From contig CAVWLA010000001.1 in assembly GCA_963755825.1 (NCBI GenBank), positions 682,001 to 746,000 of the forward strand: a stretch of 64,000 bases of DNA, given 5' to 3'. A program made the position numbers and the translations under genes. Position 1 is the first letter of the stretch, and each line of letters opens with the position of its first letter. Shown here piece by piece: positions 30,000 to 38,063 of the stretch. The notes below the pieces were generated by a model. That model was not told where the DNA came from. It worked only from the letters and a program-made list of their open reading frames with translations, and did not search any database. The DNA comes from DATBQN01 sp963755825 (GTDB lineage Bacteria; Acidobacteriota; Thermoanaerobaculia; Multivoradales; UBA5704).

Positions 30000-30755
30000 A
30001 TGCGGCAGGGGGGTCGAGGTTCACTGCGGATCGCCGTCGTTCTCGGGTTGACGGCCGCCATCGGCGCGGCGGCCTCTGCCGGCGCCCCGCAACCGGCGGC
30101 CAACCTCACCGTCCACGCACCGGACGCCTACAACCCCGGCGGCGCACCGTTCCAGCTCCGGTCGGCGCAGCGCGAGGTCGCCGGCCGGTCCGCGGCGACG
30201 GGAGCGGGCCAGCCGTGGTCGTTCGCCTTCGAGGTGCAGAACACCTCGGCCTCCGTCCTGCGCCGGATCGGCGTCGAGGCGGCGGTCTTCCGTCCGAGCG
30301 GCGAGCTCGCGGGCTACCTCGTCTTCGAGATGCCCGTCCTCATCCAGCCCGGGGCGTCGGTCGTCACCTTCTACACGACGGCCGCCTATCGCGTCGCGCC
30401 GGCCGACCACGTCGTCGTCCTGCCCTATTCGGCGGTCGGGGCCGAGCGCTGGCGGATGCGCGACGACGAGCTGCGGGACGTGACGAGGGCCCTGGCGGCC
30501 GCCCGCGGCGACGCGGCGGCGGCCCCCCTGATGAACGTGCAGGCCGCCGCCGGTCATGCCAACCCGCAGAACCAGAACCCCGATCCGGGCGGCACCGGCG
30601 GCTGCAGCCTCACCAGCTGCCAGAACGCTCAGACCGCCTGCAAGGACACCTGCAGCCCCTGCGGGATCCAGAACGCCACCTGCAGCTGTAACCCCGACGG
30701 CACCGTCTCCAGCGTCAGTTGCTCCTGCTACCAGTGCACCCCGCCGCCGAAGTGA
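30000..30755 (+). CDS. Exported protein with Cys-rich C-terminus, unknown function
   Basis: A 251-aa protein with a signal peptide (SLRIAVVLGLTAAIGAAASA). A beta-rich middle (WSFAFEVQNTSASVLRRIGVEAAVF and IQPGASVVTFYTTAAYRV) looks like an Ig- or cupredoxin-like sandwich. The last 50 residues hold ten cysteines, including TCSPC, TCSC, SCSC and YQC, after a flexible Asn/Gln/Pro/Gly linker. A disulphide-stabilised or metal-binding tail is plausible. GGAGGG lies 7 nt before the ATG. I do not recognise the family. The 21-bp repeat array begins 145 bp downstream. Confidence 0.7.
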   Translation: MRQGGRGSLRIAVVLGLTAAIGAAASAGAPQPAANLTVHAPDAYNPGGAPFQLRSAQREVAGRSAATGAGQPWSFAFEVQNTSASVLRRIGVEAAVFRPSGELAGYLVFEMPVLIQPGASVVTFYTTAAYRVAPADHVVVLPYSAVGAERWRMRDDELRDVTRALAAARGDAAAAPLMNVQAAAGHANPQNQNPDPGGTGGCSLTSCQNAQTACKDTCSPCGIQNATCSCNPDGTVSSVSCSCYQCTPPPK

Positions 30756-30899
30756 GCGGAGCGCCCCGCACGGGCGGTCTCCAATAGGGTCGGAGGCGGG
30801 GACGCCACCGCCTGGGGCGGTGTGCGGAAGGCCTTCCGGAGAATATTTCGCGACCGCCGGGCATCCTCGCGAGCCCGCCGCGTAAAATTTTGAGTCCTC

Positions 30900-31150
30900 C
30901 CGGTGATCGGCCGAGCCCAGCCGGTGATCGGCAGAGCCTTCCCGATGATTGGCCGAGCCCAGCCGGTGATCGGCTGAGCCTTCCCGGTGATCGGCTGAGC
31001 CTTCCCGGTGATTGGCCGAGCCCAGCCGGTGATCGGCTGAGCCTTCCCGGTGATCGGCTGAGCCCAGCCGGTGATCGGCCGAGCCTTGCCGGTGATCTGT
31101 CCGACCTTCCCGATGATCGGGAAGCGCTTCCCAGTGACATGCTGAGGCTG
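30900..31150. repeat. 21-bp tandem repeat (minisatellite), about 12 units
   Basis: Units of exactly 21 bp follow the pattern CCGGTGATCGGCYGAGCC followed by TTC or CAG. Nine units are highly similar and the last three (from about 31089) diverge. The 600-bp interval between 30756 and 31357 holds no convincing gene. Because 21 is a multiple of three, frames stay open on both strands (heptapeptides such as SADHRLG on the minus strand), but these are probably not protein. Units with TTC and CAG ends are mixed along the array. Confidence 0.9.
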
Positions 31151-31357
31151 GTTGATCGTCGGCTGGGCCTTTCCCGGTCGCCGGAACGTCGCTGGCCGGG
31201 GAGATCTTCTCGAAGCTCTGGAGAGTCGCGACGGCTTCGCGGCCGGGGGCCGGTTCCCCCGCGCTGGACATTTTCACCTCGGCTCCCGTAGAACAGGAGC
31301 AAAATCTGTCGCCACCGTCACGACCACCGCCGCGCGAGCGGCCCGAGGAGAACTCCG

Positions 31358-31984
31358 ATGCGTCGGACGCCGTCCCTCTTCCTTCTCCCTCTCCTCCTGA
31401 TCCCTCTCGCCGCCGCCGCGCAGCCGGCGATCTCGTTCGAGGACCAGGCGATCGTCGTCAGCGGCGGGACGCCGGGGGGCGAGGTGATCGTGTGGAGCGT
31501 CTACCGGGAGCGGGTGGCGGGGATCTCGACGCGGGTCGGGCGGTTTCACCAGCGGGTGGCGGCGGACGCCGGCGGCTCGGCGCGGCTCGACCTCGGGGTC
31601 GGCGTGCCGGAGCTGTCGGTCTGGGCGGCGGTCGATCTGACGACCGGGCAGAGCGCGATCGGCACGCCGGGGAGCTTCGCTCTCACCACGATCGATCCCT
31701 CGGCGCGGCGGATCGACCGCGCGCTCGGCCGGCTGGCGGTCGACCGGCACAGCCTCGAGCTGCTCCTGGTGCGGCCGGGGGTGGGGAGCTGGCGTCTCGC
31801 CATCCACGACGGCGGTCCGGACGACGAGGACGGCGTCTATGACGGCTCGCTCCGCGCCTCGCTCGCGGCGCTGCTGCCGGACGCCAAGAGCGGTGAGGCG
31901 CCGCGCCAGTTCCTCAAAGGCGATCTCGTCGTCGCCGTCGATCCCACCGACCTCCAGCTCTTCACGCTGCAGATCCCCGACTGA
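31358..31984 (+). CDS. Exported protein upstream of the RHS gene, unknown function
   Basis: A 208-aa protein with a signal peptide (RRTPSLFLLPLLLIPLAAAAQP). A beta-rich region (AIVVSGGTPGGEVIVWSVYRE) and a Pro/Asp/Gly loop GGPDDEDGVYDG follow. Its last codons (AVDPTDLQLFTLQIPD) and the next 30 bp recur at 35,802, just before a second RHS gene. The pair of this gene plus an RHS gene was therefore duplicated as a unit. It may assist RHS export or folding, but that is inference from position only. Confidence 0.7.
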   Translation: MRRTPSLFLLPLLLIPLAAAAQPAISFEDQAIVVSGGTPGGEVIVWSVYRERVAGISTRVGRFHQRVAADAGGSARLDLGVGVPELSVWAAVDLTTGQSAIGTPGSFALTTIDPSARRIDRALGRLAVDRHSLELLLVRPGVGSWRLAIHDGGPDDEDGVYDGSLRASLAALLPDAKSGEAPRQFLKGDLVVAVDPTDLQLFTLQIPD

Positions 31985-32068
31985 CGCGAATGAACGATCG
32001 GTCACTGCACGCTCGCGCCGTCGCTCGCCAACGGCTTCGCGCACGACGTCTCGCTGGCCTACGCCGGC

Positions 32069-34513
32069 GTGCGGACGACGACGCGCGCGGTGCGGGTGGG
32101 GGAGACGCTCTCTGGGACGACGGTCGCCGAGTCGCCGGTGACGACGACCGAGAACTACGACCGGCAGGGGCGGCTCGTGGCGGTGACCGAGCCCTCCGGC
32201 GCGGGCGGCGCCAACGTCACGACGACCTACGGCTACGACGTCGGCAACCGCCTCGCGACGGTCTCGACGACCGGCTCGGGGGTCACCCAGACGCGCGCCT
32301 TCGCCTACGACAACCGAGGCCTGCTCGACTGGGAGAATCATCCCGAGCAGGGGGCTGCGGGCAACGGCACCGTCTCCTATCTTTCCTACGACGCGCGCGG
32401 CCACTCGCACCGCAAGATCGACGGTCCCAACGACCTCACCCTCACCTACGACGCCGCCGAGCGGGTGACCGAGATCGACGAGACCGGCGGCGCCAAGCGG
32501 CCATTGAAGACCTTCGCCTACGCGACGGCCAACGTCGGCAGCGACGCCGCCAACGGCAAGCTGCGCACCGGCTCACGCTACAACTACCCGCTGCTCGGCG
32601 GCACCACCTACACCTCGCTGATCGGGCAAACCTATACCTACCAGGGGGCGGGCGGCCGGGTGTCGCAGCGCACCCTCGCCCACACGTTCAACGGCGGCGC
32701 CTCGGAGTCGTTCAACGAGACCTTCTCCTACGACGGCCTCGGCCATCTCGCCTCGACCGGCTACCCGCAGTGCACCTTCGCCGCCTGCAGCGGCGTCGCC
32801 GCGACGCCGCGGACGATCACCTACGGCTACACCAAGGGCCTGTTGACCGGCGTGCCGGGCTACACGTCGCAGATCGCCGGCGAAACGGCGGGGACCGGCA
32901 TCACCTACGGCGGCAACCTGCTGGTCACCCAGGTCGAGCACGCGAACGGCATGCTCAACCTCCAGGTTGCCGACCCGCACGCCATGGCGCGGCCGGCCGC
33001 CGTCTCCTCGTCGTCGACCTCCATGGGCCTCGCCGCTTGGTCCTCGGGGAGCTACGTCTACGACGGCGCCGGCAACATCACCCAGATCGGCGGCAGCACC
33101 TACCTCTACGACGGGGTGAGCCGGCTCGCCGCGAGCACCCAGGCGCTCGCCGGCAACGGCATCGGCTCGACGGTCTCGCAGAGCTTCACCTACGACGCCT
33201 TCGGCAACCTGCAGTCGACCGCCGGCAGCGGCGGCCTCAACACGCCGACGAGCTCGACGACCAACCGGCTGACCGGCGCCGGCACGGCCTACGACGCCGC
33301 CGGCAACCTGACCGCCTGGAACGGCGCCACCTACGAGTACGACGCCTTCGACCAGATGAAGCACTACGTGTCGGGCACCGAGGAGTGGCTCTACATGTAC
33401 GACGCCGACGACGAGCGCGCCTGGTCCTTCAAGCCGGGCGTCGCGGGCACCAGCGTCCGCTTCGACCGCTGGACCCTCCGCGACCTCGGCGGCAAGGCTC
33501 TGCGCACCTACGAGGCGTCGGGGTACAACTGGACCGGCAGCTGGGCCGAGGACGACATCTACCGCGACGGCCTCCTCTTAGCGGCCGAGACCCCCACCGG
33601 CCCCCGCCACTTTCACCTCGACCATCTGGGAACCCCTCGTCTCATCACCGACAGCATGGGCGCCCAGCTCGCCTACCACGTCTACTACCCCTACGGCTCC
33701 GAAGCCACCGCCTTCAACCAGGACGCCGAGAGGCTGAAGTTCACCGGCCACGAGAGAGACCTGGCGAGCCCCGGCGGCCCCAGCGACGACCTCGACTACA
33801 TGCACGCGCGGCACGAGAGCCCGCTGACGGGGCGGTTCTTGAGCGTGGATACGCTGGCGGGGAGCGCCAGCCTTCCCCAGACCTGGAATCGCTATCTCTA
33901 CGCCGGGGACAACCCGCTCCGCTATCTGGATCCCAACGGTCAGGAGAAGGAAGAGGCCGGCCTCTTTCAGCAGCTCAACCAACTTTTCTTGGGCGCGCTC
34001 AGCAAGATGTTCCCGCCGCCTCAGACGAAGACCGACCCGAGCGCTCAAGCTCTGGCCGACGACGGAGAGATCACTCAGGCGCAAGCGGTTAGGATGAGCC
34101 CTGGCGCCGAGCCCAATCTGGTCCAGAAGGGGCTCCTCGAAAGCAGCTCCACGCTCGCCGCAGGCGCGGTGTACATCTGGATTCAGGCAGGGGTTGCTAA
34201 GTCGTTCAGCGCGATAGCGGAGATCCTACTGCCGGAAGGTCATCTGATCGGCGATGCCGGCAGGAGCAGCCGCATCCGCATACTAAGCGGCGGGAAAGAG
34301 GCAGCCGCTGAGTTGTTTGAGACTCTGACAACAGGGGGCAAAGTGGTCAGGGACGGGCCTGGGCTAAAAGTGATTGATGTCGATGGTGTTGGAAGGTTCG
34401 TCTATCGGCTGGCCAGCTCGACGCCAGGGACAGACGCCACGATAGACGTAAATGTAAAGGGTATCGGCATCACCGAACTGAAATATTTCAAGCAACTTGA
34501 CACTACGCCTTGA
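32069..34513 (+). CDS. RHS/YD-repeat protein with C-terminal toxin candidate, N-terminally truncated
   Basis: The frame reads as RHS protein from just after a stop at 31991-31993; the first usable start is GTG at 32069. Many YD repeats are visible (YDRQGRLVAV, YGYDVGNRLA, YDGAGNITQI, YDAFGNLQST). They are followed by the RHS core DHLGTPRLITD, the FTGHERD segment and SPLTGRFLSVD, with NRYLYAGDNPLRYLDPNG as the junction. The C-terminal 150 residues (ending in IRILSGGKEAAAELFETLTT and IDVNVKGIGITELKYF) are a toxin-type tip I cannot name. No signal peptide exists in this frame. An ATG at 31990 begins the homologous 5' end found in the second copy, but in another frame, so the 5' half was deleted. 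Confidence 0.8.
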   Translation: MRTTTRAVRVGETLSGTTVAESPVTTTENYDRQGRLVAVTEPSGAGGANVTTTYGYDVGNRLATVSTTGSGVTQTRAFAYDNRGLLDWENHPEQGAAGNGTVSYLSYDARGHSHRKIDGPNDLTLTYDAAERVTEIDETGGAKRPLKTFAYATANVGSDAANGKLRTGSRYNYPLLGGTTYTSLIGQTYTYQGAGGRVSQRTLAHTFNGGASESFNETFSYDGLGHLASTGYPQCTFAACSGVAATPRTITYGYTKGLLTGVPGYTSQIAGETAGTGITYGGNLLVTQVEHANGMLNLQVADPHAMARPAAVSSSSTSMGLAAWSSGSYVYDGAGNITQIGGSTYLYDGVSRLAASTQALAGNGIGSTVSQSFTYDAFGNLQSTAGSGGLNTPTSSTTNRLTGAGTAYDAAGNLTAWNGATYEYDAFDQMKHYVSGTEEWLYMYDADDERAWSFKPGVAGTSVRFDRWTLRDLGGKALRTYEASGYNWTGSWAEDDIYRDGLLLAAETPTGPRHFHLDHLGTPRLITDSMGAQLAYHVYYPYGSEATAFNQDAERLKFTGHERDLASPGGPSDDLDYMHARHESPLTGRFLSVDTLAGSASLPQTWNRYLYAGDNPLRYLDPNGQEKEEAGLFQQLNQLFLGALSKMFPPPQTKTDPSAQALADDGEITQAQAVRMSPGAEPNLVQKGLLESSSTLAAGAVYIWIQAGVAKSFSAIAEILLPEGHLIGDAGRSSRIRILSGGKEAAAELFETLTTGGKVVRDGPGLKVIDVDGVGRFVYRLASSTPGTDATIDVNVKGIGITELKYFKQLDTTP

Positions 34514-34516
34514 CAT

Positions 34517-34879
34517 ATGACTCCGAGAGAAACAGTTAAGCTCGTCATCGTCGGAGAGAGCACGGAGGACTTCGTCGGGTTCTGGCTGATCATGAGGGAG
34601 GTCGAAGCGACCTTTGGTTTAGTTGATCCCGCGGCCGTGAGATCGACGACACTCAGCATCGTCCGAGAATTGCTAGATCTCGATCTGATCGTCCCCGGCT
34701 TCCCTATAGATATCGGTCCAGAGTTTGCAGCTTGGAAGATGCCTGTTGATGTTGCCATCGCTTGGATGGAGCGGGCATGGGACGAGTTGGACGAGGAGCC
34801 ATTCACGGGTGACATCTGCTGGTTTGTCGCTACAGACAAGGGTAGAGCTTGGGTGAGGCAGCGAGAGAGTCGGAAGTAA
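34517..34879 (+). CDS. Probable immunity protein for the preceding RHS toxin
   Basis: A 120-aa acidic cytoplasmic protein starting three bases after the RHS stop, which is the usual place of an immunity gene. Features are TEDFVGFWLIMREVEATFGL, LIVPGFPIDIGPEF and EEPFTGDICWFVATDKG. A clear paralogue, cut at its 5' end, follows the insertion sequence at 40,266. G+C is lower than in the flanking chromosome, as is usual for toxin-tip/immunity pairs. I do not know a family name. Confidence 0.75.
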   Translation: MTPRETVKLVIVGESTEDFVGFWLIMREVEATFGLVDPAAVRSTTLSIVRELLDLDLIVPGFPIDIGPEFAAWKMPVDVAIAWMERAWDELDEEPFTGDICWFVATDKGRAWVRQRESRK

Positions 34880-35340
34880 TGCGGCGTTGCCGCCTCGAGC
34901 TACCTGCCAGCAGATGCATGGTGAGGTTGCGTCGAGTGCAACCTCGGGACGTAAATGAGAAGAGTTTTCTCGACAAAATCTTGCAGGAGATTTGTCTCGA
35001 AAACGGCTTCGCCCCCAAGGTCGGATTGGATCGCTTTCTCAGGCGGTGGAGCCGATTTGTCAGCGAGGTAGAAGACGGCTTCTCTATGTCCTTGGCCGAC
35101 TATGAGAGCGATCTGCTCGTGCGAGACGACATCGTCAGAATCGAAAAAGCGGTGCCTCCGCGCCTAGCGGCGGAAATTGCCGCTTTTGTTAGGCCGTTGG
35201 ATTTCCGGTTACGGTTGGCTACCAGACCTTTTCAGCACTTCCTTCCTGGTGATGACCGGCAAGGGTTCTGGTGGTCGCGAATACCTCTGAAGCTCGAGGA
35301 AGAGCTCCGAGAAGGATTGAACGAGAACGGCATCTTGTGA
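34879..35340 (+). CDS. Small hypothetical protein, possible accessory immunity gene
   Basis: A 153-aa soluble protein starting at an ATG that overlaps the previous stop (TAATG), which suggests coupled translation. It is charged and helical (FLDKILQEICLENGFAPKVGLDRFLRRWSRFV; PRLAAEIAAFVRPLDFRLRL) and ends KLEEELREGLNENGIL. There is no membrane segment. I do not recognise it. The position within the RHS tip/immunity block suggests an immunity or accessory role. Confidence 0.6.
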   Translation: MRRCRLELPASRCMVRLRRVQPRDVNEKSFLDKILQEICLENGFAPKVGLDRFLRRWSRFVSEVEDGFSMSLADYESDLLVRDDIVRIEKAVPPRLAAEIAAFVRPLDFRLRLATRPFQHFLPGDDRQGFWWSRIPLKLEEELREGLNENGIL

Positions 35341-35759
35341 TCAAGGCTTGGTTTATGCGTATGCCTCGGCGTCGGCAGGCCTGGCTAGCCGTTGCGTTTT
35401 GCTTATCATGCTCATGCCGGCGCCCCAGCCGGCTTGAAATTAGGCAAAAGGATCGAAGGATCACGATCGACACTGCCCTGCTAGGCGAATACCTTGCTGA
35501 TATTGCAGCTTTGAAGCTGATCGATGCTCAGAAACGTCAAGCAATCTGGTCCATCGAGGGGTCTGGCAGCCCGCAATTGGGCGCCATCAGGATTCAAGTT
35601 GGCACCAACTCACCCACGGCATCTGATGTTCGCCATCGGCAGTACCGCGTTCTCGTTCCACCAAGCGGATCCTTTGTTGTTCTACCTAATCACCGCTACA
35701 TCGTCGAGATCTGGGGGCGACTGAATGATGAGTTTCGATGCGGCAGCGCGACTTTGTAA
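35337..35759 (+). CDS. Small predicted lipoprotein in the RHS immunity block
   Basis: A 140-aa product whose GTG start overlaps the previous stop (GTGA); an ATG at 35355 is an alternative. The N-terminus has RMPRRRQAWLAVAFCLSCSC, a lipoprotein-like signal with Cys near the end of the hydrophobic stretch. The rest is beta-rich (RITIDTALLGEYLADIAALKL; QYRVLVPPSGSFVVLPNHRY). A periplasmic or membrane-anchored immunity role is possible but unproven. The low G+C and coupled spacing match the two genes before it. Confidence 0.6.
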   Translation: MIKAWFMRMPRRRQAWLAVAFCLSCSCRRPSRLEIRQKDRRITIDTALLGEYLADIAALKLIDAQKRQAIWSIEGSGSPQLGAIRIQVGTNSPTASDVRHRQYRVLVPPSGSFVVLPNHRYIVEIWGRLNDEFRCGSATL

Positions 35760-35801
35760 CCGGCGGAGCCTGACTTGGCCGTCGCATGGTCGCTGCTGAT
35801 C

Positions 35802-35855
35802 GTCGCCGTCGACCCCACCGACCTGCAGCTCTTCACGCTGCAGATCCCGGACTGA
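35802..35855 (+). pseudogene. 3' remnant of a second copy of the 208-aa exported protein gene
   Basis: These 54 bases encode the same ending as the gene at 31358-31984 (VDPTDLQLFTLQIPD, then stop), and the following start of an RHS gene also matches. Only the extreme 3' end survives; the sequence before it is unrelated. It marks a breakpoint of the duplication. Confidence 0.8.
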
Positions 35856-35860
35856 CCAGG

Positions 35861-37999
35861 ATGAGCGATCGTTCACCGCACGTTCGCCCCGCCTCGATGC
35901 TCTCCTCTCGATCCATCATCGTCACCGGCCTCGTCCTCTTCCAGAACGCCGGGATCGGCTGGCGGGTGTCGCTGGGCGAGCTCTATCCGCCGAACGATCC
36001 GCCGTACAACGACTCGCCGGGGACCTGGCTCTACGTCAGCGCCGACGGCTCGAAGCACTCGTTCTTTCCCACCCTGCACAACTTCGAGACCGTCGATCCG
36101 AACGTCTTCTACAGCCGCGACGGCACCTATCTGCGGCTGAAGCTGCTGGCTGGCGGCAGCAAGACGATCGAGCTGCCGAACGGCATCATCCACAGCTTCG
36201 GCGCCGACAACCGGCTGACCCAGATGGCGGCGCTGTGGAAGAGCGGCGGCGCGCCGACGGACGTCGTCAACGTCACCTATCTGACCAACGAGTGGGATCT
36301 CGCCGACAGCCAGGGGCGGGTGCAGCGGGTCTACTTCCGCGCCGCGGCCCCCGGCCTCGGCCAGGTGGACCACGTGACGGTGACCGCCTTCGGCGGCACC
36401 ACGGACGACCTACCAGCTCACCTACGCCGACACGTCGATCGCCCGCCACCGGCAGGACAGCGATCTCTGCGACTCGGTCTCGGTGACGGCGCCGCTGCTT
36501 CAGAGCCTGCGGCCCCCCGACGGCTCGCTCGACTCGATGACTACGCGCTCGACAACAGCTTCATCAACGGCAACTACGAGGTGCCGGGGACGCTCATCAG
36601 CCTGACGCTGCCGACCTTCGGTCGCTTCGACTACGTCTATCAGGCCTACAGCTTCCGCCATCCGGGGAGCGGCACGCCGATGCTCTGGGTGAGCACGTCG
36701 GACGGCATCCTCACCAAGACGACGACGGACGTCTCCGGCGCCTCGCTCGGCACCTGGACCTACAGCCAAGCGACGCAGCCGGGCTCGTCGGTCGACGAGC
36801 AGCGGCTGCTCGTCACCTCGCCGCTCGGCCACCAGACGTACCACTACTTCAACAGCTGGGGCGGCAACTGGACGGAGGGTCTGCCCTTCAGCCCGGACCT
36901 CGCCGACTCGTCCGGCACCCACAATCTCTCGACCGAGGCGTACCGCGGCGCCGTCGGCGGGACGCTTCTGCGCTCGACCTACCTGCGCTTCACCGACGAC
37001 TCGGTGAGCGCCGTCAACCACGCCGGGCAGACGGCGTACAACAGCTTCAACGGCCGGGTCGCAGCGCACGGTCTACTGGGACGACGGCGGCACCTACGCC
37101 GACGTCGACTACTCGGCCTTCGACGGGCTCGGCCACTACCGCGCCTCGGCGACGAGCGGCAGCTTTCCGGGCAACAACGCGCGGACGACGGACGTCGACT
37201 ACAACCCGGCGCAGGGGACGTACCACGTCGATCCGCTGACCAACAACCTCTATCCGGACCACAACTTCGCGATGCTGGCTTCGACGAGCCCGTGGGTGCT
37301 CGAGACGTCGAACTACGCCTGGTCGGCGGAGAGCGGCAACACCGCCTTCGCCTCGACCTGGCACGAGAGCCCGGTGACGGGGCGGTTCTTGAGCGTGGAT
37401 CCGGTCGTCGATCCGAAGAAAGCCGGCCATTCGCCCCAGCTTTGGAATCACTACGCCTATGTGACCGGAAACCCGTTGAAGTACACCGATCCGTCCGGCA
37501 AGTGCATCGAAGACCTCTGCATTGTCGAAGGACTTTTCGTTGTCGCAGCGGCAGAGTCACCGGCCGGGCAGGCGGCGATCGAGGAAGGTGAGGCCAGTGT
37601 GGCTGCCGCTGCGGAGGCGGCCGGTACAACTGTCGCCGAAGAAAGCCAAGCGGCGCTCGCCGCCACCGAGAGGAGCCTCAACAGTATCAACCTTGGTAGG
37701 CTCGGTGAGCGGGCGCTGGGTATCCTCAGTGATGTTAGGAGAAGATTGGCTCGTTCATTCAGGCGGCCAATTTCCGCGTGCCAGACATACTCGATCACGT
37801 TGGACGTGAGTTGATCGAATCCAAGAATGTCGCAAGACTCTCGATGTCCAACCAGCTCCGAGACTACTTGGCCTACGCGCAACAGAACGGCTATCAACTG
37901 ATCCTTCAGGTTCGACCAGGAGATGAGACTCACTTTTCAAAGACCCTTAAGTTTTTCGTCGATTCTGGGCTTATCAGGATAGTGACTCTGAGGCAGTGA
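35861..37999 (+). pseudogene. Second RHS gene, broken by frameshifts and an internal deletion; Tox-REase-7-like tip
   Basis: The ATG at 35861 starts MSDRSPHVRPASML. RHS N-terminal sequence follows (SLGELYPPNDPPYNDSP, FYSRDGTYLRLKL). The reading frame shifts near 36,405 and back near 36,538: the middle segment reads TYQLTYADTSIARHRQD only in another frame. It shifts again near 37,060. The central YD repeats are missing; an N-terminal part joins the core SPVTGRFLSVDPVVDPKK, then HYAYVTGNPLKYTDPSG. A last shift near 37,755 cuts the tip, whose true sequence continues RVPDILDHVGRELIESKNV. The locus cannot make a full protein as read. Confidence 0.8.
37778..37999 (+). other. Restriction-endonuclease-fold toxin tip fragment (Tox-REase-7-like)
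   Basis: In this frame the translation is VPDILDHVGRELIESKNVA, followed by MSNQLRDYLAYAQQNGYQL and LQVRPGDETHFSK. The pattern (Asp, then ExK, then a QLRDYxxYA helix and a VRPG strand) matches the Tox-REase-7 polymorphic toxin domain, a predicted nuclease. The ExK residues are kept. It is out of frame with the upstream RHS core. The next gene is a HEAT-repeat protein, a known type of immunity partner. Confidence 0.65.
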
Positions 38000-38063
38000 C
38001 TCTGAATTCATCGTGGAGAATCGCCTCGAAGACTGAGCCAGGCCAAGGTGAGGTATTAAGCCT

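Noticed and set aside
30830..30845. Palindrome CGGAAGGCCTTCCG as a terminator
   Set aside because: It has no loop to speak of and no T-run on either strand, so it is not a convincing terminator.
30900..31150. A CRISPR array
   Set aside because: The units are contiguous 21-bp tandem copies with no unique spacers, and no cas genes are nearby.
30021..31277. A 418-aa minus-strand protein with heptad repeats SADHRxG
   Set aside because: It runs antisense through the Cys-rich exported gene and the 21-bp repeat. The open frame comes from the repeat period being a multiple of three. No ribosome site or plausible fold was seen.
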